Positions 1 through 10,345 of a DNA stretch of 64,000 nt are shown here, piece after piece. Source of the stretch: Cymbidium sinense (lineage: Eukaryota > Streptophyta > Magnoliopsida > Asparagales > Orchidaceae); assembly GCA_021442155.1 (NCBI GenBank), contig CM038215.1, positions 4,178,976 through 4,242,975 of the forward strand. The letters run 5' to 3'. The translations under genes were made by a program, and so were the position numbers. The notes beneath the pieces are model-generated. The model searched no databases and was not told where the DNA came from. It saw nothing but the letters and a program-made list of their open reading frames with translations. Numbering within the stretch: position 1 is the stretch's first letter; each line of letters begins with the position of its first letter.

Positions 1-102
1 TATTTTATTTTTCTTTTTCTCTTTCTTTTTATTTTTATTTTTATTTTTCTTTTATTTTTCTTTTATTTTTAAACTTTGGCCAAGTTTATTAGAATAGACT
101 TG
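1..102. repeat. T-rich low-complexity tract
   Basis: Almost pure runs of TTTTATTTT and TTTTCTTTT. Read on the - strand it follows the protease remnant at 103-364 and would encode Lys/Asn-rich sequence, so it may be the lysine-rich linker downstream of the protease in the same Ty3 polyprotein, expanded by slippage. That link is an inference. No other feature is seen. Confidence 0.7.
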
Positions 103-364
103 TTAATTTTGAGGGAGGTAGTAAGCCGCATCCTCATATATGCCGACCACGTGAACTGTAAATGGCTTAAGATCTCCTTTAACATAGTTGACGATCCCAC
201 CTCTCACAAACTTAATACACTGATGTAGAGAGGATGAAACTATGTTCTTCTCATGTATCCATGGTCTCCCAAGCAAAGCGTTGAAAGATGTATCTGAGTC
301 TATAAACTTGGCTTCAGTCATCCAATCATCTATCTCCAAGGGTAACACTATGAAGCTTAAGGCC
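103..364 (-). pseudogene. Ty3/gypsy pol fragment, second half of the retropepsin-like region
   Basis: The - strand reads a diagnostic block of plant Ty3/gypsy polyproteins: FNALLGRPWIHEKN, then SSLHQCIKFVRGG and a GDLKPF tail. In this family the LGRPWIH block lies directly after the aspartic protease fold and before the reverse transcriptase. The frame is open from about 364 down to a stop near 103. There is no natural start here: the fragment begins mid-domain at the edge of the inserted segment (365-8107), and its missing N-terminal half lies at 8108-8540 on the same strand. The reverse transcriptase and integrase would lie to the left, outside the window. Non-functional. Confidence 0.8.
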
Positions 365-680
365 TATTGACCTCACTTTTGGAGTATAGATTCAATCTTT
401 TCATCTTAGACTTATGAGTTTTTTAGACACTAAGACTTCACTAGTCATAAGGCACTTATAATAATTAGGTAAACACTTAACCTAAGCCTAAAGAGTTAGA
501 AGGGTTAATGATAGGATTAGGTTATGCCTTAGGGATTAGGATAATCCACCTACCCTACAATGTAAATCCAATCCATGTGCACCTTCTTAAAGCAAACCTC
601 AAGTTTAATTCAAACATCAAATTCAAATCCAAATTCCAAAACCAAATGATTGAAGCCTATGATCAAATCCAAACTTGTAA

Positions 681-1190
681 CCCTTCCTAAGCCATATGAC
701 CTATCCAATGGACTTAGCCAAATTTTAATCCAAATCAATCCAAAATCAATTGATTTTCTCATAATCAATTTATATCTTAAATCATCTTCCTAAATATAAA
801 TCAAATCTGCATTCAAATGATCAAAACTAAATCAAACTAAATCAAATTAAATTAAAACCCTTCCTAAGCCATATGACATATCCCATGGACTTAGCCAATT
901 CTTAATCCAAATTAAGTCAAATCAATTGATTTTCTCAAAAAATAAATCATATTTTAATCATATTCACAAATTTAAATAAAATATACATTTAAATCATCAA
1001 AATCAAACCAAATCAAAAACCAAACCTAAACAACATGACTCAACTCCATGGACTTAGCTAAATTCCTTCATTCCAAAATCCAAATTCAATTGATTTTCTC
1101 ATGAATCAATCATACCTTCAATCATATTCACAACTATAAATGAAATCTACAATCATCAAGCCAAACCAAAATCAACCCAAGTCAAACCCA
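681..1190. repeat. Three tandem imperfect repeats of about 165-177 bp
   Basis: Copies begin near 681, 858 and 1031. Each has CCTAAGCCATATGAC (degenerate in the third), then CCATGGACTTAGC and, about 60 bp later, AATCAATTGATTTTCTC (744, 920 and about 1083). The third copy is the most diverged. Downstream to about 2170 the sequence stays AT-rich with frequent AACCAAATTG and CCAAATTGACC words but no clear unit. Confidence 0.75.
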
Positions 1191-3402
1191 ACTTAACCCT
1201 TTTGACTTGAAATGTTCAAATGAACCAAAACCCATTTGAACCAAAGCCAATTGCAATTGAATTTATATATCAATCCCCAAAACATATATATAAACTCAAT
1301 TAAATCAAAATCAACCCAAATCAAGCCAACTAAACCCAATTGGTCCACTTGACATAAAGTGGCCAATTTGTCCTATTTGAGCCAACTTCTAATCCTACCT
1401 AAATTAGATTGAACCATGCTCATAAAAACCTCCCATCATGATTATTGATCACCCTAGGTTGATAAATTGTCACAAATTGGGTAAAACCAAGTCAACTTGG
1501 TCATTTGACCAAGTCAACCCCTTAACCCATATGAACTAGCCAAATTGCAACCTAAGCTAAATCCCTTGAAACCAATGATTCATACCAAATTAGAATCAAT
1601 ATTTGAATATAACTTGACTTTTAATTGAGTCAAACCAAACCCAATTGGCCCTTTTGATCCATGTTGACCCAAACTGACCTAAAAGACCAAATTGGGTAAA
1701 AATCAAAATATAAACCAAATTGATTGCAATCAATAGCTCAAATTCATTCTAAATTTTTTATTGAACGTGACCAAAGCAATGTTTGGATCCAATTGAACCT
1801 AATTGACTTACTTAGCCCAAATTGACCTAAAGGTTCAAAATGGCCTAAATATAACCAAATCCAAATTAATTAAAACTGAAGCCTACAATCATATTTAATT
1901 GGTCAACTAAACCCAAATCAACACCAAAGCTAAGCCAATTTAGCCAATTTGGTCAAATTGGTCAACTTAACACATTTGACACAAATGAATTTAAATTAGC
2001 CAAAATTAAATCTAAGCTAAACTAAACCAAACCAATTAAACCAAAATATTACAAATGATCATATGAACTTGACCCAACTTAGCCCACTTTGACCTAAATG
2101 AGTCAAATTGAGCCAAACCTAACCAAATCAATTACAACTAACTTGAAATTTGGGCTAACCACTTTTGGCTCATTTTAAATCTGTCCAAATAATATCCAAT
2201 GCTAAATGATCATCCTACCCCTGGGTCAAGGGCATCAAATGAGACAAATCACCCATGTAAGTGGTTGTTTTTATTCCTTGGCCACTTAGTACTCTCCTAA
2301 TGGTCCACCTAGGCACCTAGGATATTGCCCAACATGACCCAAAGGGTGGTTGGGTCGGCCATGAATCATGGGAGGTGAAATCACCTCACCCTCCCCATTG
2401 GAGCATTTGAATCTCATAAGACACCCATGATTCATCCTTGGCAGCCACCTCCACACCTTCAACCAACAAGCTGAGCCTCCCCTCTTCCTCCTTGCCTCCC
2501 ATGACTCCCTGAGATGGTCGGACAACCACTAGAAGCCAAACTTGATCCCACCATTTGATCAAGATGAAAGGGGGTATACACCCCCTTGTTTCCACTCAAA
2601 CATACACAAAAATCATTCCTTAGATCCCTAGCTACCCAAGATAAGCCACTAAAGCCATCCCCTAAGCTCCCAAGATCATTCCTTGATTGGAAAATGCCAT
2701 TCTCATCTGTCCTGAAATAGGACACTCCCATTTTCTACCTACCTTCCCCATTTCTCTTTCAAACTCAAATTAACTTTGCACACACCTTCCCTAGGCCTTG
2801 TCAAGAAAGAAAAAATCATCTCCCAAGCTTCTTGAGCACCAGAGGTGGGACTTCGAGCAAAGTCAAGCTCAAAATCATTAGTTCATGGCCTTTTGAGTGA
2901 ACGACAAGGAATTGATCCAATTGGTGCTCAACAGGGCTTCATCTCCACTACATGAAGCTTCCTTAATTGTTTGAGCCACTGGTCTTATGCTCTAGTAAGG
3001 TATGCTTATAAAACTATTCCTTAGGAAAAAATGGGTTGGATCTTTTTGAAGAAAACTTGCATCTCGTGTGATCTTAATTATTTGATCCCCTCCGATTGAT
3101 GTCATCAAGGTGTGGGATCCTTTTAGAGTTGATCCGAGCTCAGGTAAGCTCAGATCAAGTAAGCAATGGTGGACGGACACCATTCTTTATCAGTCTCACA
3201 ATGTTAGATCATGCACTGTCTGTTATGCTTAATCAAAATAGACAGTCATTATTAGATCCACTAGATCGATCTAATTTAGTCCTATTACGTTGTGCGATTA
3301 ATTGTAGCCATTCGATCTTAGATCGGACAGTGGACTAGAAAGTGCATCCTCCTCCACCACGTAGGTTCTAAGTTAGATAAGTTTTAAGTAACCAATCAAG
3401 CG
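1191..3402. other. AT-rich non-coding sequence inside the insertion
   Basis: No gene is supported. 1191-2170 is dominated by short words built on CAAATTG and GACC (for example GACCAAGTCAACC near 1508). 2200-3350 is more balanced in composition, and its short open frames overlap each other on both strands with no recognisable domain. This could be internal non-coding sequence of a non-autonomous retroelement; nothing seen proves that. Confidence 0.5.
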
Positions 3403-3449
3403 GTGCCACATGGAAAGCGCGTCTTATCAGCGCGCCACGTGGTGCCAAT
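3403..3449. repeat. Imperfect inverted repeat with a G-box core
   Basis: Left arm GGTGCCACATGGAAAGCGCG and right arm GCGCGCCACGTGGTGCC are near reverse complements around a short TCTTATCA centre. The right arm contains the G-box CACGTG. The GC-rich island stands out in otherwise AT-rich DNA. It might be a promoter element of the inserted segment (G-boxes are bound by bZIP and bHLH factors in plants), but no transcript start is visible. Confidence 0.5.
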
Positions 3450-4818
3450 AGGATTAGGTTTTAATTAGGCATAATTAATCATTTTTAATGGCTAAAATTC
3501 TAAAAATAATTAAAAATCATAGAGAAATAAAAAGTGCAAATAAATAAAGGTATTTCATGGATAATTAATTAAAATGATCTTAACTAATTTTGAATAGTAA
3601 TTAAGGTTTAATTAAGGTTTATTTACAAAATTTATTAGCTAAATTACTCCTTAATTACTTGAGCAATTAATCCCAAATTTTGTGGGTTAAATTAATGGGA
3701 TGACCTCTTCTTCCTATAATTTTCTTGGGATTTATTACTCACTTTATTAGGAAAATTTACTAATTAAACCTTAACTACTCTTTTAAGTTAATTAATGATT
3801 AATTAATCCCATGAATAGTAATAAATTGGTTAATTAAGTTTATTAATCATTGTTCAACTGTAAGTGAACTAAGGAATAGAGTTGAGACCCATTTCCCTAT
3901 GTTCATTTCACCTTGTTTTAAAATAAAATTAATTAACATTTAATTAATTAATTAAATCACTTAATCAAATTGAAATCATAATCACATCAGACCTTAATTA
4001 ATTAAATTATGGGGTAGATCTTTTAGTGTTTAATAACCTAAAGGAGTTTAATGAAATTATCATTAGTCCACATGGGTGGGAAAACTATAAGAGTAATTAA
4101 TTAAGTCCCTTAATCATATTAACTATTAATCAAGAGCCAATTGCATTAGGCCCTTTTAATTTCCTAGGGTCATTACAAGTTTATTTTTCAAGCATATCAT
4201 GTTGGCTCATAATTATTTAGTTAATTAATTTAAATGACATAAGTAATGGTAATTAATTCATCTAATTAAGGGTTCAACTTAATTAACCCATAACATCAAC
4301 TTAATTACATTTCCTTAAATTAAATCAAATAACTAAAGTGGGAATGAGTTTGAAATAACAAGTGATGATTTCTCTTCTCCTCTTTAAATCAAATTGAATC
4401 CCAAACTTAATTAATAAAGAAGCTTTGGTTTGCTTTAAATAATCTTATTTGATTTGATTATTCTTAAGAACTAGTTTGGTTGAATGAATCATATTCTTAT
4501 ATTTGATTGTCCTCTTTCCAATAATGTTAAATTTGGTATGTCATTTGAACTCATGCATCCATCTTTTTAAAATCAAGTAAAATAAAATGGATTTCCTTTT
4601 TGTAAGCTTGCATGTCTGGATTTAATTTAATATATGCATTGCTATTATCACTATTAAATCCAAATGTATTTTTGAAAATTTTATAAATGAATAATAACAT
4701 GTGTTAAGATGATAGTTATAAATACATACGAAATGCATGTGCTTATAGCTTAAGTGTATGCATGTTGAGTTCTCTTTCCTCTATTCATGTGTTGATTTAT
4801 ATAAGATTGAATGATAAT
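3450..4818. other. Very AT-rich non-coding sequence
   Basis: Dominated by TTAATTAA, AATTAATTAA and GGTTTAATTA words, especially 3580-4330. No ORF of note, no recognisable repeat unit and no RNA gene seen. Confidence 0.5.
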
Positions 4819-5445
4819 GGGTATATAGTCTAGAAATCTTGGGAACATGAGGCTTTAGCTAGCCATAAAAAGGTCATTTGATTACCTCACTTCTCTGGTT
4901 TAACAATGACACATACCCATTTTATTTCATTCTTATGTATTTCAATATTAGAATTTGGATAGAGTTTTAATTCATATATATAAATGATTAGATAAAAAAT
5001 ATACAATTTTTGCATGGTTTTCTTTTCCTCATTTATTTATACATCCATGTGTGTCCAAGAAAAGCAAGTTTATAGTCTAGACATCCTGGGAATATGATGC
5101 TTTAGTTAGCCCCAACGAAGTCATTTGATTACCTCACTTTCCGGCTTAACACATGCCTATATCTTTGTACATGTATAGGTATATGTGATTAGTAAATTAA
5201 AATCCCATTTTACATTAAAATTACATGAATTCATAATTAAGTAAGTGGTTGAATTAAATATCCATATGATTTGGAGCTTACTTCCTATGTTCATGTAAAT
5301 GAATTTTTATATGTTTGAATGCAAATGGGTATATAGTCTAGACATCTCGAGAATATGAGGCTTTAGTTAGCTCCAAGCAGGTCATTTGATTACCTCACTT
5401 CCCTGGTTTAACAATGGCACATGCCTATTTAATTTCATTCTTATG
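4819..5445. repeat. Three dispersed direct repeats at about 250 bp spacing
   Basis: Copies at 4819-4937, 5068-5160 and 5327-5445 share TATAGTCTAGACATC, then ATATGAGGCTTTAGTTAGC, then TCATTTGATTACCTCACTT and a final ACACATGCC-like end. Copies 1 and 3 also share the following ATTTCATTCTTATG. The intervening ~150 bp is not obviously conserved. The units read as non-coding. Confidence 0.75.
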
Positions 5446-8040
5446 CCCTTTTTGTATAAGAATTTGGAAAAAGTTTTAAATTATTATGTTTAAATAATTC
5501 AATCAAATAAAATATAAATTCTAAAGATACATATACATTCATCATTAAGTGTGCTAAAATATGTTGCATGTGAAGATACACTTAGGATTAAATCATATGC
5601 ATGTTACATGTGATGGAAAAGAATGATTTAATATATGTCATGTTGTAGAATATCAATTAAATTAATCTTAAGATGCCTTTCATTTTGAATAGGATTATTT
5701 AAATTGAACCTAAACTTAGGATTAATTAAATCATTTAATAAGTCATTCACTAAAGAGAACTAAATCAAATTAATATACTTTAAAAAGATACTTAAGGTAG
5801 GGATGAAAGAGGGCAATCCTCTTTTCATCTGTTTATAACACTTAGTTGCTAAGTGTAATCAAATGAAACAAAAGAAAACATAAATTAAAATAGTCAAATC
5901 AATTAAATGACTTCAAGTGAAATCAACCTTTCATGTTAAATTGAATCCTTCTACACTTAGAAAATACAACACTAATGCCTAACAAGACTTACCACAAAAG
6001 CCTTAATACACACGTTATAATTAAGTCACCAATTCTAGCTTTAAGTTAGGATGGTGTATGATGTGATGTATGCTTTGTTTTTTGATGCATTATTTTAGAT
6101 TAGATGTTAGGTTGTAAGCTTTGTAGGCTAGATGATATACCAATATTAGCCTAATCATGTTTTTTGTAGGGGATTATGCTTAAGGGATGCTTAAAAATAA
6201 ATTTGAATGCTATTTTTACATGTTGCTTAAATCCTTAAGCATAATCCAAGTTAGGATAGGTGGGCTTAGTTACCCATGTGTATGGTGTTAAGTCCAAATT
6301 ATAAATACAACTGCTTGGGATTATATGTATATTTAGCTAACCACTATTTTGCAGGTATAGTTAGATTTACTTTTCTCACATAAATGTAATTTTTGCAATA
6401 AGAATTAGGATTAGTGCTATGGGGAATTAGGATGAGCAGTGGCCAGAAGGCTTTGTCTTGGGGTGCCCTGTGATACATTTGAAGCAAGAACCATCCAAAT
6501 TAAAGAAGGAACCAAATCAGAATTGTAGACATGAAGAAAGAAGTCCCCCATAACATTTAATACAATTATAATTATTCTTTCATATTCTAGGTTGTATAAG
6601 GGTAGAGCTCGGCTACCCATCTTTTCTCTCTTTGGGTTGTACGTTAGTACCTGACCGCACCGGCCAATTATTATTTTAGATAGTTTATAAAATTGTTTGA
6701 TGTTATGTTTACATTGTGCATTAGGATGACATGCTTTTCATAGTTTCTTAAATGATTAATGCTTTAATGTCTGGCTTGGATACGATTAGGTTCTTAGGAT
6801 AAAAATAACTTTACTATCCAACTAATCACTCATAACTAAAGGTTAAACAACTCATAACCTCATAATAAACCCTAAGACATAAGTAAGATAATTAAATATT
6901 TTGCAACCCCTTAGTTGTATGGTTTTATGTTTCACATCATGCATGCATATTCTTTCTCTCTTGAACATGAAAGATCTACATCCTTGCACAATAAAGGAAT
7001 GCTTGAACTGTGAAGGAATCCCTTGTGATGGAGAACACCTTCTTCCAATTGATTTGACCCATAACCTATTTCATCATGCATTTAGGCATAAGAAATCTTA
7101 AAGCCTCCATCAAAATGATGTGTCTAAAATGAAAGAAATTTGAAAAGATTTTGCATCTATAGATTAAGTCATATGCTCATACCACTCATGCTCTAGTCTC
7201 TTAGGGAGTGAGTTTAGGACTTTGTCTCTTTCTAATTAACTAACTACCCTAGCTATCTTGTAATTTATAAGACCAAACTACATGGTTTTAAAATCATAGG
7301 AGGAGTTAGCTGGCAACCATTCCAAGAGGTTATAAGTCTAGAAGTCGAATTAATTATCCTCTCTTGTGGAGGTAAACCCTTATGTCCACCTATTGCTTAG
7401 ATTTAGTTCATGCTTTAGCACATACTAAAGCTCCTTAGATTTAGGATCCAAGGTAGCTATTTCCTTCGGACTACGAGCATAAATCCTCACCGCTTAGGCA
7501 TTCTCATAACTTTATGTTGGTGGATTATAAGCCCTAGTAATCTAATTAAATTTCAACTCAAAACATATAAATCTACTCAACTTCAATATTATAAAGCCCA
7601 ACCATAGGATAGATTGTAATGGCCACTAAACTTCCTAGTATCTTGAGCATTTCCTACTTATTTTATTTGGACTCCAAAAATAAGTCTTCTCCTTGAACTT
7701 TCCCAATTGATTTTAGAAATATAACCAATCTTTTGATAGTCTAAGCTTGAAATCTTGGAGATGATAATTATCTACTTTAATCAAGAGTATTCTTTAGAAA
7801 TTTCCTTTCCTAAGATGTAATTATCTATTGAGGCTTTCCTCCATAGGAAACTTAAGAACCAGTTTAATATAAACCCTACTTTATTCATCCATGTAAAGTA
7901 CAGGAAAAATCTCTAGTACATTCGAAGACCCATCATGCCTTAGGAGTCATTATTATGTGATGAGGTCCATTGTAGGGTGATGCCCCAATCTTTTCTTTTG
8001 AGATAGTACATCATACTTCAATGTTATACCTGATCACCTC
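5446..8040. other. AT-rich non-coding sequence in the right part of the insertion
   Basis: No supported gene. Short open frames at 6417-6620 (-) and 6901-7101 (+) have no family resemblance I recognise. A small inverted repeat lies at 6171-6247. The Ty3 protease similarity on the - strand resumes only at 8107. Confidence 0.5.
6171..6247. repeat. 15-bp perfect inverted repeat
   Basis: GGATTATGCTTAAGG at 6171-6185 is the exact reverse complement of CCTTAAGCATAATCC at 6233-6247, with a 47-base loop. It could form a hairpin. No terminator or MITE context is evident. Confidence 0.5.
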
Positions 8041-8092
8041 AAAAAGTACCACCCCCCTCCTCCCTCTCCCCCCTCGCCCTTACATCCAAAAT
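8041..8092. repeat. C-rich polypyrimidine tract at the insertion's right end
   Basis: CCACCCCCCTCCTCCCTCTC and similar sequence lies about 10-60 bp inside the right boundary of the inserted segment. On the - strand it is a purine tract, reminiscent of the polypurine tract next to an LTR in retroelements, although no LTR is recognised next to it. Confidence 0.4.
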
Positions 8093-8107
8093 AAACACCA
8101 CAAGGCC

Positions 8108-8540
8108 CTCTTGCCTTATTCATTGAATCCTCTCAATATCATCATTTTATTTTGGAGTTTGGAGATCTTGATCCTCAAGTAGGCAAGGGCTCTTAAACTC
8201 ATAATGTTGATTGATACACCTAGGTAAACCAAAACTTTTAAGGAAAGCCTGTATCTACCAACATCCACTGTAATGTAAAGAGGCAGTTGTGCTCGGTCAT
8301 CCCTAGGGATAAGTCTTCAATGCTGAATGTAACTCCTAAGATGTCCTACGAATGGCATGCCTCCTCTTTAGTAGTGGTCAACTGAGCTAAGCATTTCTCT
8401 AGATCAAGTAAGGCTTTGATCAGATATTCTCTCATCTCTTTAGATAAGATAAGGGCATCATATATGCTTAACTTACCTGGAAACTTTCTAAGGTGAGCTA
8501 GGATATTGTAATCAACTCTAGCCTTGTCCTCCATAAGCAT
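8108..8540 (-). pseudogene. Ty3/gypsy protease leader and first half of the protease
   Basis: The leader reads DYNILAHLRKFPGKLSIYDA and continues LILSKEMREYLIKALL, which corresponds to the conserved region before the protease in plant gypsy polyproteins. A stop and a 1-base shift follow. The protease itself then reads GVTFSIEDLSLG, PLYITVDVGRYRL, VLVYLGVSINIMSLRALAYL and finally ILRGFNE before a stop. At the active site the family usually has V-L-V/I-D-x-G; here the catalytic Asp position is Tyr, so this protease would be inactive even without the breaks. Similarity ends at the AAGGCC that borders the inserted segment. Confidence 0.75.
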
Positions 8541-9359
8541 ATCTATGGGTGGAGCATCCTATGGAGGGGCTATCTGTTCACTAGAACCAATGACTTACTT
8601 ACCCTTATCCTGAGGTGCTACCCTTTGAGGTAGAAACTTGCCACTATGTAGGTTGACTTCTTGGAATGATGAGCTTGTGGAAAGTTCTACCTTCTCATCG
8701 GGCATACCTACAGCTTCTCCTATGGGATCCCCAAAATCAGTTGTCTCCAAGTTAATCTCAAGAGGTGAACCCGATTGATTCAGAGAAGGTTAGTCCAACT
8801 CTGAATCAGAAAGGAAAAGATCTAAACTACTAGAGCTATTATTTTTATTTAGACTTGAAGAGCTTTCAATAGGAAAAAATCAAGAGCATCAGAAGTAGAT
8901 AATATATAAGTAGAATTAGCTTTCTTCATTAATTTATTTTTGGGTGGAAGCACATGATAGAAATCAAGTAAAGTAAGTTGTAGGAGATTTAATGCCCTTA
9001 TCCACAGATCAACGCTCTTGTTGGTAGAAGAGGAGTTAGTAGAAGAGGTGGTAGCTGCAATAGTGGTTGGAGTACTGGACTCAGACGGTGGCTACGCTAT
9101 TGGACTATCCCGAGGAAGTATGGTGAGTTGCTACTACTGGTGGGCTATCACCCTCCTCGAGTTAACTTTTGTAACTAGTAAACCTTTCTTGGTGTTGGAG
9201 GTTTGAGCTACTTCAAGCACCTGCAAGGAAAGCTTCTTGATCTTAGAAATGATCTTCTTAGAAGTTCTAGATAGGGAGATATCCTAACCCTCTTTGATCT
9301 TAAGAGGATCGTAAGTATCCCCAAGGATTAGTATAACAGAACTGGATATTTGTTCTAAT
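8541..9359 (-). pseudogene. Degenerate Ty3 gag-pol linker
   Basis: This lies between the gag C-terminal part and the protease leader of the same element, so by position it is the low-complexity linker of the polyprotein. I see only scattered acidic and serine-rich stretches on the - strand, interrupted by stops, and no domain. A + strand open frame at 9018-9206 (Val/Glu-rich) is its antisense shadow. Confidence 0.4.
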
Positions 9360-9710
9360 AAGTATTCCTTAGGGATAACTATGGCTCTCAACTTGTAGCT
9401 GCACTCAAACTAGTCCTTAAAAGTGATACAATCCTCTAATACATGGCCTAACATTCATCGTAGGGGAAATAGCTAGGATCATCGCTCTTGCCCACTTCCT
9501 CCGGCCTCTTAGGCTCTTGTAACTAAAAGTTAGGTTTCTTTAAGAGATTCATAAAGATTTTCCTAACTACCTCCCTCTTGAATGAATATGACTTATTCAA
9601 TATATCGACAAGAGTAGGTGGAAAGTAGCTACCTGGCGTGGATATGAATACCACTGCTGGGTAGGCTGCTGAGGTGGTGGAAATGGTGATTATGGTGAGG
9701 CGCAAGGGTC
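9360..9710 (-). pseudogene. Ty3/gypsy gag C-terminal region
   Basis: The - strand reads YSFKREVVRKIFMNLLKKP, a stop, then LQEPKRPEEVGKSDDPSYF. This corresponds to the gag-pol region of plant gypsy elements just before a Cys/His-containing motif. The expected Tyr-Cys-Pro-Tyr-His motif is degenerate here (Tyr-Phe-Pro-Tyr-Asp), so the metal-binding residues are lost. Several stops follow. Confidence 0.65.
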
Positions 9711-9841
9711 GGCATGATGATGGTCGACGGTGGAAGAGAAGGTGGAAAAGAGGCTTGTACTCTCATCATACAACTCGCTAGTCGCTTCCCTCTCCCATTG
9801 ACACAACTATCCCTGGCTTCTAATCAAACACGTTCTACTGC

Positions 9842-10345
9842 TTGGGCTTAGATGATTGGTCGAGAATGGGCAACTGTTTGGTTTCCTATTATAGGCTAGC
9901 CTCCTTGTTGACTAATTTCTCGAAAGTTTTGATGGTAAAGCCCTTAAGCAAGAAGGTGACTGGGCCATGGACAATCTTGAGAAGAATTTCAATGGCTTGT
10001 TGTTCGGACAACTGTGGTTCGCAATTCATGCTCAGGTTGCACCACATGAGAATATAATGAACAAGGGATTCGTTGAGTTTCTATTTGCCTATAATGAGGT
10101 CACCTACAATCACGCTCTGCTGAGCTCCAGCAAACTTCTTGATGAAGAGGTGGTCCAACTCTGCAAAAGTCTTCACCGAACCGTTGGACAATTCGGCGTA
10201 CCAATCAAATACAACACCTAACAGACTGCTAATAAAAAAGCAGAAGATGAGTGTGTTGTAGCCACCGATGTTGCAACAACTGGCTCTAAAGTGTGCAATG
10301 TATTATCGTCTGTTCCCACTACCATCAAAGATCTTAAAGGATGGT
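9842..10345 (-). pseudogene. Ty3/gypsy gag (retrotransposon gag domain)
   Basis: The - strand reads FDWYAELSNGSVKTFAELDH, then LFIKKFAGAQQSV, NESLVHYILMWCNLSMNC, LSEQQAIEILLKIVHGPV and FTIKTFEKLVNKEASL. This matches the order of the retrotransposon gag domain (a W-Y-x-L start, then the E-S-L-x-x-Y-I-x-R-W-x-x-L region, then S-E-x-x-A-I). The most 5' part, around FDGSGNRR and YIAHFRA, is in another frame, so at least two frameshifts are present. In a living element gag packages the RNA. The domain is cut where the satellite begins. Confidence 0.75.

Larger units (their letters stand above)
365..8107. mobile_element. 7.7 kb non-coding insertion that splits the Ty3 protease
   Basis: The same six bases, AAGGCC, occur at 359-364 and at 8102-8107, exactly where the two halves of the protease region stop matching the family. 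Removing one AAGGCC plus the segment between puts both halves in the same - strand frame. That is strong evidence for an insertion with a 6-bp target-site duplication. The segment is AT-rich and has no convincing ORF. It carries a ~170 bp tandem repeat (681-1190), a G-box inverted repeat (3403-3449) and a three-copy dispersed repeat (4819-5445). I could not find terminal repeats by eye: the ends (TATTGACC and AACACCAC) are not a clear TG...CA pair, so the class is unknown. A non-autonomous LTR element is one possibility. Confidence 0.55.
8108..10345 (-). mobile_element. Ty3/gypsy retrotransposon remnant, gag to protease
   Basis: Reading right to left on the - strand the order is gag capsid-like domain (10,345-9,842), gag C-terminal linker (9,710-9,360), a degenerate linker, the protease leader (8,540-8,343) and the first half of the protease (8,335-8,108). 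The remainder of the protease is at 364-103 beyond the insertion. Many stops and frameshifts make it non-functional. There is no 5' LTR, leader or primer-binding site: gag similarity ends near 10,345, where the telomere-like satellite starts. The order and wording match the large group of plant gypsy elements whose pol carries an LLGRPWIH block. Confidence 0.8.

Noticed and set aside
2286..2731. Three overlapping - strand open frames (60-90 residues)
   Set aside because: Mutually overlapping in different frames, no start context, no domain, and inside a non-coding insertion.
103..8540. Two independent Ty3 copies, one at each side
   Set aside because: The halves are complementary, share strand and frame, and meet at an identical AAGGCC, so one interrupted element is simpler.
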